Assembly (NCBI RefSeq): GCF_029227915.1
Contig: NC_079889.1
Location: forward strand, 1,924,001-1,984,000
Length of the DNA stretch: 60,000 nucleotides
Direction of reading: 5' to 3'
Source of the DNA: Hydractinia symbiolongicarpus
Lineage: Eukaryota > Cnidaria > Hydrozoa > Anthoathecata > Hydractiniidae
The notes below the pieces were generated by a model. It made no database searches and was not told the DNA's origin. It saw only the letters and a list, made by a program, of their open reading frames with translations. A program made the translations under genes and the position numbers. Shown in pieces: positions 59,258 through 60,000 of this stretch (positions are counted from its first letter, which is position 1; each line of letters opens with the position of its first letter).

Positions 59258-60000
59258 CTAAAAATATGACATGACGGTACAACAAATTTAAAATGAGCAA
59301 GTGGCAAAATCTACGGAAATTCAATCCTGGAGAAAACTCACGGAAATTCGCCCACCACTAATCGCAACTTTAGATACAGATAGCGAGAAGTATAAGATAT
59401 TACCAGGGTGGCCACGTTTTTAAAACGTAAATTTTGCAAATCATAAAATCGAGGAAGTTTCGGGGTTTAAATTTTAGAAAACGCTGAAAAAACTTATAAG
59501 AAACATTTCATATTTTTAAAGGAAATAAAGGTACCTTGTGCCAATGTCAGAAAAGTTGTCTATTTCCAATTATTATTATTATTAGTCTGAATATTTGTAC
59601 AGGATAAAGCGACTTCAGTGTTGGAAACAGTGTTATCAATGTGGGTCATGTGTTCTTAAATGTATCCATAAGGTATACACCGACTTTGAATACCCAATTT
59701 TTTTAGCCCTGGTAGGCTTTCGCTAAACAATCCTGTGCTGTGGACTGAACCACGGACCTTGTGATTACGAAGCGAACTCCATAACCACTAGGCCACGGGC
59801 CACAATTGCAGTAACTATGTAAATATAATTCATCAGTCCTGTTGCAAGATAAACATATGCTCATTTTTTGGTCACACGAAACAACTAGTAACAAAAAGTT
59901 ACTAGTTGAGAAAAATATGGAAGTTGCTATAAAAAAATTTAGTGTAAATTTTAGGTCAAATAGGAAATTTGTTTTTATAAAAATGTGTTTTATGACAGAA
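59258..60000 (-). other. ZSWIM8 intron sequence with a tRNA-like SINE head
   Basis: No exon seen. At about 59700-59803 the minus strand reads GTGGCCTAGTGGTTATGGAG, then ...GTCCGTGGTTCAGTCC: an A-box and B-box pair about 40 bp apart. The acceptor stem does not pair, so this is a tRNA-derived repeat head and not a working tRNA. It is a different family from the SINE at 1133-1491. Confidence 0.5.

Noticed and set aside
59700-59803. Possible tRNA gene on the minus strand
   Set aside because: A and B boxes are present, but the acceptor stem does not pair, so it is more likely a SINE head.

Overview
This is a eukaryotic, intron-rich, AT-rich genomic window. Short exons lie between GT/AG introns, with tRNA-derived SINEs, MITEs, Helitron remnants and minisatellites around them. 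The gene content is animal: IGHMBP2, ZSWIM8, a class C GABA-B-like receptor and Mab21/cGAS-like genes. The gene families, including a P2X7-type ballast domain exon and a repeat-associated transposase-like family that I associate with cnidarian genomes, suggest a cnidarian, probably a hydrozoan. The organism call is inference only. All family calls are from recognised motifs, without database searches.

Layout. 0-0.5 kb: the 5' coding exon of IGHMBP2 (minus), leaving the window to the left. 2.5-4.3 kb: an intronless FUT10/11-type fucosyltransferase (plus). 6.4-10.1 kb: one P2X7-ballast-domain exon (minus), then a decayed transposase-like copy and a second, broken ballast domain. 11.1-32.3 kb: a cluster of four intact cGAS-like receptor genes, here called A (+), B (-), C (+) and D (+). 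Each has four coding exons and encodes two N-terminal C2H2 zinc fingers fused to a Mab21/cGAS nucleotidyltransferase. 34-36.3 kb: a Helitron remnant and a pogo/Tigger remnant. 36.7-45.9 kb: a complete 17-exon GABA-B-like receptor (minus, 773 codons before the stop), with a 52-bp minisatellite in one intron. 46-56 kb: mostly non-coding, with a second 52-bp minisatellite. 56.2-59.3 kb: the last two coding exons of ZSWIM8 (minus), continuing to the right.

The most interesting system is the zinc-finger cGAS-like cluster. I assembled exons whose lengths and phases agree across all four genes (exon 2 = 166 nt and exon 4 = 231 nt in each). All four keep the GS motif and the three catalytic acids. 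Genes B, C and D, but not recognisably A, share a promoter: an NF-kB-like palindrome about 120-130 bp upstream of a TATAAAAG box, a conserved block between them, and a short non-coding leader exon spliced just before the ATG. This reads as an inducible innate-immune sensor family expanded locally. Gene C also has a downstream coiled-coil exon that would join in frame through a GC-AG intron, which would give a longer isoform.
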